From Pseudomonas tolaasii NCPPB 2192 (GTDB taxonomy: Bacteria; Pseudomonadota; Gammaproteobacteria; Pseudomonadales; Pseudomonadaceae): 64,000 bases of DNA. Shown here in pieces: positions 24,249 through 31,758 of this stretch. Numbering within the stretch: the stretch's first letter is position 1; every line of letters begins with the position of its first letter. The translations under genes were made by a program, and so were the position numbers. Location: assembly GCF_002813445.1 (NCBI RefSeq), contig NZ_PHHD01000001.1:2542001-2606000 (forward strand), given 5' to 3'. The notes beneath the pieces are model-generated. The model saw only the letters and a program-made list of their open reading frames with translations. It made no database searches and had not been told where the DNA came from.

Positions 24249-25214
24249 TCAACTGACGACGTGCAGCGGGGCGCCGCTGAAAAAGCCCCGGGCGTTTTCC
24301 GCCAGTTGGCCGACGATGCGCTGGCGCGCTTCGCGGCTGCCCCAGGCATTGTGAGGCGTGACGATCAGGCGCGGAATGTCGCCGGCCAGCAGCGGGTTGC
24401 CGTTGACCGGCGGCTCTACGCTCAGCACGTCGGTGGCGGCGCCGCCCAAATGGCCGCTGCGCAACGCATCCGCCAACGCCTGTTCGTTGATCAAGCCACC
24501 GCGCGCGGTGTTGATCACAAACGCGCCGGGCTTGAGCAGTGCCAATTCGCGGGCGCCGATAAAGTCACGGGTGTGTTCATTGAGCGGGCAGTGCAGGGTC
24601 AGCGCGTCGACCTGGGCGAGCAGTTCATCCAGCGGCACACGGTCGGCGCGCGCAGGGCGACCGGGAATTGCCCCGAGCAGCACGCGCATGCCGAAAGCTT
24701 CGGCCAGGCGCGCCACCGCGCCGCCCAATTCGCCATGGCCGAGCAGGCCGAGGGTTTTGCCTTCCAGCTCGACAATCGGGTGGTCCAGCAGGCAGAACTG
24801 CCTGGCTTGCTGCCATTTGCCCGCGCTTACGTCGCGCTGATAGTCGTTCAAGCGCGTCGCCAGGTTGAGCAGCAGCATGATCGTGTGCTGCGCCACTGAC
24901 GGTGTGCCGTAACCCTGGCAGTTGCTCACGGTAATGCCGTGGGCGCGAGCGGCGGCGAGGTCGACGTTATTGGTGCCGGTGGCCGACACCAGAATCAGCT
25001 TGAGGTCCGGGCACGCCGCGAGGGTTTCGGTATTGAGGGCAATTTTATTGCTGATCACCACTTGGGCGCCCTGCACGCGTTCGAGCACATTCTGCGGGGT
25101 GGTGTCGGAAAACAGCTCAAGCTCGCTGAAGCTGTCTCGCAGCTCGCTGAGGTCGAGGTCCCCGAGGTCCAGGGACGGGTGGTCAAGGAAGACGGCGCGG
25201 CGATTGTTCGACAT
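24249..25214 (-). CDS. hprA: D-2-hydroxyacid dehydrogenase, glycerate dehydrogenase type
   Basis: NAD(P)-dependent oxidoreductase probably reducing hydroxypyruvate or glyoxylate. The 321-residue protein has the nucleotide-binding GLLGHGELGGAVARLAEAFG (about 149-168), and the catalytic Arg in NTARGGLI (about 233), Glu in DVLSVEPP (about 262) and His in TPHNAWGS (about 285). A TTG at 25217 precedes, but AAAGG fits the ATG at 25214. The context (next to rsmC, near the chemoreceptor and M48 gene) matches the P. aeruginosa hprA region. Confidence 0.85.
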   Translation of the reverse strand: MSNNRRAVFLDHPSLDLGDLDLSELRDSFSELELFSDTTPQNVLERVQGAQVVISNKIALNTETLAACPDLKLILVSATGTNNVDLAAARAHGITVSNCQGYGTPSVAQHTIMLLLNLATRLNDYQRDVSAGKWQQARQFCLLDHPIVELEGKTLGLLGHGELGGAVARLAEAFGMRVLLGAIPGRPARADRVPLDELLAQVDALTLHCPLNEHTRDFIGARELALLKPGAFVINTARGGLINEQALADALRSGHLGGAATDVLSVEPPVNGNPLLAGDIPRLIVTPHNAWGSREARQRIVGQLAENARGFFSGAPLHVVS

Positions 25215-25298
25215 CAACTGTACCTTTTGCGACTGGGTTTGTAGGCGTAATCTCCCGAGCCTATCAGATGAAATAATCAGTTACTTAATGGAGTGAGC

Positions 25299-25931
25299 AT
25301 GTACGCCGCCGAGTTTTTGACCGTAGCCTTGATTCACTTGTTGGCGGTGGCCAGCCCCGGCCCGGATTTCGCCGTGGTAGTGCGTGAAAGCGTGACCCAT
25401 GGCCGTCGCGCCGGAACCTGGACGGCGCTCGGCGTCGGTTCGGCGATTTTCCTGCATGTGGGGTATTCGCTGCTGGGAATTGGTTTGATCGTGTCCCAGT
25501 CCATCGTGCTGTTCAACTCGCTGAAGTGGGCCGCCGCGGCTTACTTGCTGTACATCGGCTTCAAAGCCCTGCGCGCCCAACCGGCCAAGCCTGCCAGCGA
25601 AGAAGAGCTGCACCGTGAGGTCGGCGAGCGCACGGCGCGCGGGGCGTTCACTTCGGGCTTTGTGACCAATGGTCTGAACCCCAAGGCCACGCTATTTTTC
25701 CTGTCGTTGTTTACGGTGGTGATCAACCCGCACACGCCGCTGGCGATTCAGGCCGGTTACGGCGTGTACCTGGCGGTGGCGACGGCGCTGTGGTTTTGCC
25801 TGGTGGCGATGCTGTTCAGCCAGCAGCGCGTGCGCGCCGGGTTTGCGCGGATGGGGCATTGGTTTGACCGGACCATGGGCGCGGTGTTGATTGCGATTGG
25901 GGTGAAGCTGGCCTTCACCAGCATGAAGTAA
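25299..25931 (+). CDS. LysE-family translocator
   Basis: A 210-residue inner-membrane exporter of the LysE/RhtB superfamily, with about six membrane helices and the family N-terminus LIHLLAVASPGPDFAVVVRESV (GPD motif near residues 22-24). Family members export amino acids or homoserine lactones; the substrate here is unknown. A GTG at 25293 would add two residues but overlaps the GGAG ribosome site at 25290-25293, so I choose ATG 25299. Divergent from hprA, sharing an 84-base region. Confidence 0.9.
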   Translation: MYAAEFLTVALIHLLAVASPGPDFAVVVRESVTHGRRAGTWTALGVGSAIFLHVGYSLLGIGLIVSQSIVLFNSLKWAAAAYLLYIGFKALRAQPAKPASEEELHREVGERTARGAFTSGFVTNGLNPKATLFFLSLFTVVINPHTPLAIQAGYGVYLAVATALWFCLVAMLFSQQRVRAGFARMGHWFDRTMGAVLIAIGVKLAFTSMK

Positions 25932-25944
25932 ACACAGTTCAAAA

Positions 25945-26073
25945 TGTGGGAGCGGGCTGTCTGTGGCGAGGGAGCTTGCTCCCGCTCGAGCGCGTAGCGG
26001 TCGCCAGCTTTTTGGGGGCGCTTCGCACCCCAGCGCAAGCAAGCTCCCTCGCCACAGCAAGCCAGCTCCCACA
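25945..26073. repeat. Composite palindrome of two REP families
   Basis: Outer arms belong to the GTGGGAG family (TGTGGGAGCGGGCT at the left, AGCCAGCTCCCACA at the right). Nested within are 20-base perfect arms of the other family, CTGTGGCGAGGGAGCTTGCT at 25961-25980 and its complement at 26038-26057. The inner family is the one seen alone at 4894. The roughly 57-base centre includes further pairing (GGGGGCG/CGCACCCC). It lies between lysE-type gene and the acyl-CoA ligase gene. Confidence 0.85.
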
Positions 26074-26219
26074 TGGATCCCGGCAGGCGCTCGGTGATGG
26101 CGCAAAGCTAGCATTCACGGGGCGCAACAAATCATTCCTTCGGCTGATTTGGCTGACACATAAGGTCTCTAAAGTGCAGGTCTTCAAGCCAAGACCGTGC
26201 AGTCAGATAAGGGATTCGT

Positions 26220-27902
26220 ATGTTGCAGACCCGTGTTATCCCGCCCGCCGAAGGCGCGTACCAATACCCGCTGTTGATCAAACGCCTGTTGATGTCCGGG
26301 ACGCGTTACGAGAAAACCCGGGAAATCGTCTACCGCGACAAGCTGCGTTACACCTACCCGACCCTGATCGAGCGCGTCGCGCGCCTGGCCAATGTGCTCA
26401 CCGAAGCCGGGGTCAAGGCGGGTGACACCGTGGCGGTGATGGATTGGGACAGCCACCGCTACCTGGAGTGTATGTTCGCCATTCCAATGATCGGCGCGGT
26501 GATCCACACCATCAATGTGCGCCTGTCGCCGGAACAGATTCTCTACACCATGAACCACGCCGAGGACCGCTTTGTGCTGGTCAACAGCGAGTTCGTGGGC
26601 CTTTACCAGGCGATTGCCGGCCATCTCACCACCGTCGACAAGACCCTGCTGCTGACCGATGGCGAGGCCAAAACCGCCGAGCTGCCCGGTTTGGTCGGCG
26701 AGTACGAAACCTTACTGGCAGCCGCCAGCCCGAAATACGACTTCCAGGATTTCGACGAAAATTCCGTCGCCACCACCTTCTACACCACCGGCACCACCGG
26801 CAACCCCAAAGGCGTGTACTTCACCCATCGCCAACTGGTGCTGCACACCATGGGCGTGGCGACCATCATGGGCAGTGTCGACAGCGTGCGCCTGTTAGGC
26901 ACCAACGACGTGTACATGCCGATCACGCCGATGTTCCACGTGCATGCCTGGGGCTTGCCGTACGTGGCGACCATGCTCGGTCTGAAGCAGGTCTACCCCG
27001 GCCGCTACGATCCGGAATTTCTGGTGGAGCTGTGGCGCAAGGAAAAGGTCACGTTCTCCCATTGCGTGCCGACCATCCTGCAAATGGTGCTCAACGCCAA
27101 GGCTGCGCAAGGCGTGGATTTTGGCGGCTGGAAAATCGTCATTGGTGGCAGTGCGCTCAACCGTTCGCTGTATGAAGCGTCCAAGGCGCGAGGGATTCAG
27201 CTGACCGCTGCGTACGGCATGTCCGAGACCGGGCCGCTGGTGTCGTGCGCCCACCTCAACGAAGAGTTGATGGCCGGCAGCGAAGACGAACGCACCACCT
27301 ACCGCATCAAGGCCGGCGTGCCCGGGCCCCTGGTGGAAGCAGCGATCATCGACGGCGATGGCAACTTCCTGCCCGCCGACGGCGAGTCCCAGGGCGAGTT
27401 GGTGTTGCGCGCGCCCTGGCTCAGCGAAGGTTATTTCAACGAGCCGCAAAAGGGCGCCGAGCTGTGGGCGGGTGGCTGGATGCACACGGGCGATGTGGCG
27501 ACGCTGGACGCCTTTGGCGTGATCGACATCCGAGATCGCATCAAGGACGTGATCAAGACCGGTGGCGAGTGGATCTCGTCCCTGGCCCTTGAAGACCTGG
27601 TCAGTCGTCACCCAGCGGTACGCGAAGTAGCGGTGGTGGGCATCGCCGACCCGCAGTGGGGCGAGCGCCCGTTTGCGTTGCTGGTGGTGCGTGATGGCCA
27701 TGAGATAGGCGCCCGTGAGCTTAAGGAACACCTCAAGCCTTTTGTCGAACTGGGCCACTTGAGCAAGTGGGCGATCCCCAGCCAGATCGCCGTTGTTACT
27801 GAAATTCCCAAGACCAGCGTCGGTAAGCTCGATAAAAAGCGTATCCGTATCGACATCATCGAATGGCAGGCCAACAACAGCACCTTCCTGTCCACCCTCT
27901 GA
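26220..27902 (+). CDS. Medium/long-chain acyl-CoA ligase (AlkK-like)
   Basis: ATP-dependent fatty acid:CoA ligase of the ANL superfamily. The 560-residue protein has the P-loop-like YTTGTTGNPKGVYFTH (about 188-203), the AYGMSETGP segment (about 332-340), the YFNEP...GWMHTGDVATLD block (about 414-434) and the hinge-adjacent DRIKDVIKTGGEWIS; the catalytic Lys lies in SVGKLDKKRIR near the end. Strong resemblance in motifs and context to P. putida AlkK (PP_0763), acting on medium-chain fatty acids. DUF1302, DUF1329 and LuxR genes follow, as in P. putida. AAGGGA precedes the ATG. Confidence 0.88.
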   Translation: MLQTRVIPPAEGAYQYPLLIKRLLMSGTRYEKTREIVYRDKLRYTYPTLIERVARLANVLTEAGVKAGDTVAVMDWDSHRYLECMFAIPMIGAVIHTINVRLSPEQILYTMNHAEDRFVLVNSEFVGLYQAIAGHLTTVDKTLLLTDGEAKTAELPGLVGEYETLLAAASPKYDFQDFDENSVATTFYTTGTTGNPKGVYFTHRQLVLHTMGVATIMGSVDSVRLLGTNDVYMPITPMFHVHAWGLPYVATMLGLKQVYPGRYDPEFLVELWRKEKVTFSHCVPTILQMVLNAKAAQGVDFGGWKIVIGGSALNRSLYEASKARGIQLTAAYGMSETGPLVSCAHLNEELMAGSEDERTTYRIKAGVPGPLVEAAIIDGDGNFLPADGESQGELVLRAPWLSEGYFNEPQKGAELWAGGWMHTGDVATLDAFGVIDIRDRIKDVIKTGGEWISSLALEDLVSRHPAVREVAVVGIADPQWGERPFALLVVRDGHEIGARELKEHLKPFVELGHLSKWAIPSQIAVVTEIPKTSVGKLDKKRIRIDIIEWQANNSTFLSTL

Positions 27903-28234
27903 CACTTTGCCGCGTGCCCTTCGGGGCACGCACTGCTCTATCTCGCGCCCTTCACTTGTGATTTCCGGATTTTCAGCCATCCTTCCCGCGCCGACCTTCG
28001 TCGGCGTGGCGAAAGGACTGTGGCAGACGGGTTGGTGATGCAAATCACACTTTAGAGGGATCAAGCGGTACACCCTGCTGGCTATAGTCCCACCCAGAGT
28101 TTTTCATGGATGTTGCGTTCAGGGGCATGGGGCCCCGGTTGCCAGGCGGCATTGGAATCGTTGTATTCCGGCTGTTACAAGCGTCCAGAGAAAGAACTCA
28201 CTGCCATAACAATAATGCACATGGAGTAGCGTCG
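27903..28234 (+). other. Intergenic region ahead of the DUF1302 gene
   Basis: The 332 bases hold two GC-rich hairpins, GCGTGCCC-TTCG-GGGCACGC at 27912-27931 and CGCCGAC-CTTC-GTCGGCG at 27989-28006, neither with a T tract, a CRP/Vfr-like site at 28034-28049 and a possible -10 TATAGT at 28083-28088. No gene is seen. The space and promoter-like features suggest that the DUF1302 gene has its own promoter rather than depending only on the ligase gene. Confidence 0.5.
28034..28049 (+). promoter_or_regulatory. CRP/Vfr-like binding site
   Basis: The sequence GGTGATGCAAATCACA matches GTGA-N6-TCAC, the core of the CRP consensus, missing only the first T of TGTGA. The FNR/ANR core TGAT-N4-ATCA is also present, with non-consensus ends, so CRP/Vfr is preferred. 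It lies upstream of a possible -10 box (TATAGT, 28083-28088) and 186 bases before the DUF1302 start. Confidence 0.45.
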
Positions 28235-30094
28235 ATGACCTCAGTAAACCAGTTCTGGCGCCGGGCGAAACTGCCCCTGGCCGTCGGTCTCGCTTCCACG
28301 CTCGCCGGGCCCGCATTCGGCGTCAGTTTCAACATCGGTGAAATCGAAGGCAGCTTTGACTCTTCCCTGTCGGTGGGCGCGAGCTGGTCGACTGCAGGTC
28401 GCAACAAAGACCTGATCGGTGCCAACAACGGCGGCAAGGGTCTGTCCCAGACCTCCGATGACGGTCACCTGAACTTTGACAAGGGCGACTCCTTTTCGAA
28501 GATCTTCAAGGGTATCCATGACCTTGAATTGAAATACGGTGATACCGGCATCTTCGTCCGGGGCAAGTACTGGTACGACTTCGCGCTGCAAAACGAAGAC
28601 CTGGACTTCAAGAACGTCAGCAATGACAACCGCAAAGAGGGCGCAAAATCCTCCGGCGGGCAGATCCTCGACGCCTTCATCTACCACAACTACACCATCG
28701 CCGATCAGCCGGGTAACGTGCGGTTCGGCAAGCAGGTGGTGAGCTGGGGCGAGAGTACCTTCATCGGTGGCGGCATCAACTCGATCAACCCGATCGACGT
28801 GTCCGCGTTCCGTCGTCCGGGCGCCGAGATCAAGGAAGGCCTGATTCCGGTCAACATGTTCTACGTGTCCCAAACCCTGACCGACAACCTCTCCGCCGAA
28901 GCCTTCTACCAGCTGGAGTGGGACCAGACCGTTGTGGACAACTGCGGTACGTTCTTCTCTCAACCCGACGTGATCGCCGACGGTTGCAGCAATAACCTGC
29001 GCGTGCTGAACAAGCGCTCCACCATTCCGGGCGCCGCGTTGCCGACCCTCACCGCCCTGGGTGTGGACGTCAACAACGAAGGCGTGCTGGTACGCCGCGG
29101 CGGCGACCGGGATGCACGGGACAGCGGCCAGTTCGGCGTGGCGATGCACTACAACTTCGAGCCGCTGGACACGGAGTTCGGCGCCTATTTCATGAACTAC
29201 CACAGCCGCGCGCCGATCTTCAGCGCCACGGGTGCGCCAAACTCGGCCTACACCCGTCCGCTGGGTCCGCTGGCAGCATTGCGCCCACTGATCGTGGCGG
29301 GCAGCTCGCGCTACTTCGTCGAGTACCCTGAAGATATTCGCCTGTACGGCTTGAGCTTCTCCACCACGCTGCCCACCGGCACCGCCTGGAGCGGCGAGTT
29401 GAGCTATCGCCCGAACGCGCCGGTGCAACTGAGCACCACCGACATTTTGTATGCGGGCGTTACGCCGATCCCGGGCTTTGGCAATGCATCGGTGCTCAAG
29501 GGCACGCCGGGCCAGGACCTGCATGGCTACAACCGCAAGGAAGTGACCCAGTTCCAGACCACCTTCACGCACTTCTTCGACCAGGTAATGGGCGCAACCC
29601 GCCTGACCACCGTGGGTGAAATCGGCGTGACCCATGTGGGCGGCCTGGAGAGTAAAAACACTGCGCGCTATGGCCGTGATCCGGTCTTCGGCCCGGGCAA
29701 GCTGCCAGGTGGTTTCTGTAATGCACTCAACAATTCCACGGCCACGGGCGCAGGCTTGCCCAACGCTGCCGGCCTGAACACCAATTGCAACAACGACGGC
29801 TACACCACGGCCACTTCCTGGGGCTACCGCGCCCGGGCCATCTGGGAATACCCGGATGTGTTCGCCGGTGTGAACCTCAAGCCCAACGTGGCCTGGTCGC
29901 ACGACGTGAAAGGTTACTCGCCAGGCCCTGGCGGCAACTTTGAAGAAGGTCGCAAGGCCGTCAGCCTGGGTGTGGATGCCGAGTACCAGAACACCTACAC
30001 CGTGGGCTTGAACTACACCAACTTCTTTGGTGGCAAGTTCAGCACCGTGGATGACCGTGACTTCATCGCCGTGAGCGCGGGCGTGAACTTCTAA
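28235..30094 (+). CDS. DUF1302-family predicted outer-membrane protein
   Basis: A 619-residue protein with a signal peptide (cleavage near residue 28-29, AGPAFG). The mature part is rich in alternating polar and aromatic strands and ends FIAVSAGVNF, with the C-terminal Phe typical of outer-membrane beta-barrels. It belongs to DUF1302, which has no assigned biochemical role and is nearly always paired with a DUF1329 gene, as here. GGAG lies eight bases before the ATG; a frame extension to 28106 lacks one. I infer an outer-membrane channel or receptor for hydrophobic compounds. Confidence 0.85.
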   Translation: MTSVNQFWRRAKLPLAVGLASTLAGPAFGVSFNIGEIEGSFDSSLSVGASWSTAGRNKDLIGANNGGKGLSQTSDDGHLNFDKGDSFSKIFKGIHDLELKYGDTGIFVRGKYWYDFALQNEDLDFKNVSNDNRKEGAKSSGGQILDAFIYHNYTIADQPGNVRFGKQVVSWGESTFIGGGINSINPIDVSAFRRPGAEIKEGLIPVNMFYVSQTLTDNLSAEAFYQLEWDQTVVDNCGTFFSQPDVIADGCSNNLRVLNKRSTIPGAALPTLTALGVDVNNEGVLVRRGGDRDARDSGQFGVAMHYNFEPLDTEFGAYFMNYHSRAPIFSATGAPNSAYTRPLGPLAALRPLIVAGSSRYFVEYPEDIRLYGLSFSTTLPTGTAWSGELSYRPNAPVQLSTTDILYAGVTPIPGFGNASVLKGTPGQDLHGYNRKEVTQFQTTFTHFFDQVMGATRLTTVGEIGVTHVGGLESKNTARYGRDPVFGPGKLPGGFCNALNNSTATGAGLPNAAGLNTNCNNDGYTTATSWGYRARAIWEYPDVFAGVNLKPNVAWSHDVKGYSPGPGGNFEEGRKAVSLGVDAEYQNTYTVGLNYTNFFGGKFSTVDDRDFIAVSAGVNF

Positions 30095-30137
30095 GACTTT
30101 CTTTTTCAGATGCATGCATTTCAGGAAGAACCAGAAC

Positions 30138-31502
30138 ATGAAAATAACTAAAAGTCTGTTGCACGTGGGTGTGCTTGGGCTGTCGATCCTGGCGAGCAAC
30201 GTCATGGCGGCAGTCTCGGCGGATGAAGCCGCCAAGCTGGGTACGAGCCTGACGCCGATGGGCGCTGAAATGGCTGGTAACGCAGCGGGCACCATCCCGA
30301 AGTGGTCACCGCTGCCGACCAATGCCGGCGCCGTGGATGCCCGTGGTTTCCTCGCTAACCCGTATGCCAGCGAACAACCGCAATTCACTATCACCGCGCA
30401 AAACGTGGAGCAATACAAAGACAAGCTGGCGCCGGGGCAGTACGCGATGTTCAAGCGTTACCCCGACACCTTCAAGATGCCGGTTTACCCGACCCATCGT
30501 GGCGCCACAGTGCCAGCTGATGTGTTCGCCGCCATCAAGAAGAACGCCACCAGCACCAACCTGGTGTCGGGCGGCAACGGCCTGGAAAACTTCGAAACGG
30601 CCGTGCCGTTCCCGATTCCCAAAAGCGGCGTTGAAGTCATCTGGAACCACATCACCCGCTATCGCGGCGGCAGCGTGACCCGTCTGGTGACCCAGGCCAC
30701 GCCGCAAACCAACGGTTCGTTCAGCCTGGTGTACTTCCGCGACCAGTTCGTGTTCCGCGACAAGATGAAAGATTTCGACCCGAAAAACCCGGGCAACGTG
30801 CTGTTCTACTTCAAGCAGCAAGTGACCGCGCCGGCGCGTCTGGCCGGTGGTGTGCTGCTGGTGCACGAAACCCTGGACCAGGTCAAGGAACCGCGTTCGG
30901 CGTGGGTCTACAACGCCGGCCAGCGCCGTGTGCGCCGGGCGCCGCAAGTGTCCTACGACGGCCCGGGTACCGCCGCCGACGGCCTGCGCACTTCCGACAA
31001 CCTCGACATGTACAACGGCGCGCCGGACCGCTACGACTGGAAACTGGAAGGCAAGAAGGAGCTGTACATCGCCTCCAACAGCTACAAGATCGACGATCCG
31101 AAGCTCAAATACGCCGACATCATCAAGGCCGGCCACATCAACCAGGACCTGGCACGCTACGAGCTGCGCCGCGTGTGGCACGTGGTCGCGACCTTGAAGG
31201 AAGGCCAGCGCCACATCTACGCCAAGCGTGACTTCTTCATCGACGAAGACACCTGGCAAGCCGCCGTGATCGACCACTACGACGGCCGTGGCCAGCTGTG
31301 GCGCGTCGCCGAAGCCCATGCCGAGAACTACTACGACAAACAAGTGCCGTGGTACGCCCTCGAAACCCTCTACGACCTGCAGTCCGGCCGTTACCTCGCG
31401 CTGGGTATGAAGAACGAAGAGAAGCAGGCGTATGACTTCGGCTTCACCGCCTCCACCGCCGACTTCTCGCCTGCGGCCCTGCGTCAGGATGGTGTTCGCT
31501 AA
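30138..31502 (+). CDS. DUF1329-family periplasmic protein
   Basis: A 454-residue protein with a signal peptide (1-24, MKITKSLLHVGVLGLSILAS then NVMA). The mature domain, with ITRYRGGSVTRLV, PRSAWVYNAGQRRVRRAP, and TWQAAVIDHYDGRGQLWRV, fits DUF1329, whose fold I believe is related to LolA/LolB-like half-barrels that hold lipids. ATG 30138 has AGGA upstream while the earlier ATG 30114 has none. It follows the DUF1302 gene by 43 bases. I infer a periplasmic partner of the DUF1302 barrel. Confidence 0.85.
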   Translation: MKITKSLLHVGVLGLSILASNVMAAVSADEAAKLGTSLTPMGAEMAGNAAGTIPKWSPLPTNAGAVDARGFLANPYASEQPQFTITAQNVEQYKDKLAPGQYAMFKRYPDTFKMPVYPTHRGATVPADVFAAIKKNATSTNLVSGGNGLENFETAVPFPIPKSGVEVIWNHITRYRGGSVTRLVTQATPQTNGSFSLVYFRDQFVFRDKMKDFDPKNPGNVLFYFKQQVTAPARLAGGVLLVHETLDQVKEPRSAWVYNAGQRRVRRAPQVSYDGPGTAADGLRTSDNLDMYNGAPDRYDWKLEGKKELYIASNSYKIDDPKLKYADIIKAGHINQDLARYELRRVWHVVATLKEGQRHIYAKRDFFIDEDTWQAAVIDHYDGRGQLWRVAEAHAENYYDKQVPWYALETLYDLQSGRYLALGMKNEEKQAYDFGFTASTADFSPAALRQDGVR

Positions 31503-31521
31503 GCTTTACACGTAACGCCCA

Positions 31522-31641
31522 TGTGGGAGGCGGCCAGTGTGGGAGCTGGCTTGCCTGCGATAGCCTCGCCCCGGTTGGTCTGACAGGCCGGGGTGACTGC
31601 ATCGCGGGCAAGCCCGGCTCCCACACTGGCCACCTCCCACA
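31522..31641 (+). repeat. Nested REPIN with an extra outer arm pair
   Basis: Main-family arms with several mismatches (TGTGGGAGCTGGCTTGCCTG at the left; GCGGGCAAGCCCGGCTCCCACA at the right) are enclosed by a further pair TGTGGGAGGCGGCCAG and CTGGCCACCTCCCACA. The loop contains GCCCCGG/CCGGGGT. A T tract (31643-31648) follows, so the element may also terminate the transcript of the DUF1329 gene. Confidence 0.8.
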
Positions 31642-31758
31642 TTTTTTGTCGCAGTTCTTTTTCAGGCAAATGTTGCAAAGATCTACAATCCCGCCGCTTT
31701 TACCGCTAGTCTGCGGACATCCGCAATGCCGACAACAGCCTTCCACAAGAGCCCGGCG

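Noticed and set aside
28241..30454. A 737-residue minus-strand frame across the DUF1302 and DUF1329 genes
   Set aside because: The plus-strand genes have signal peptides, ribosome sites and family features; this one has none.
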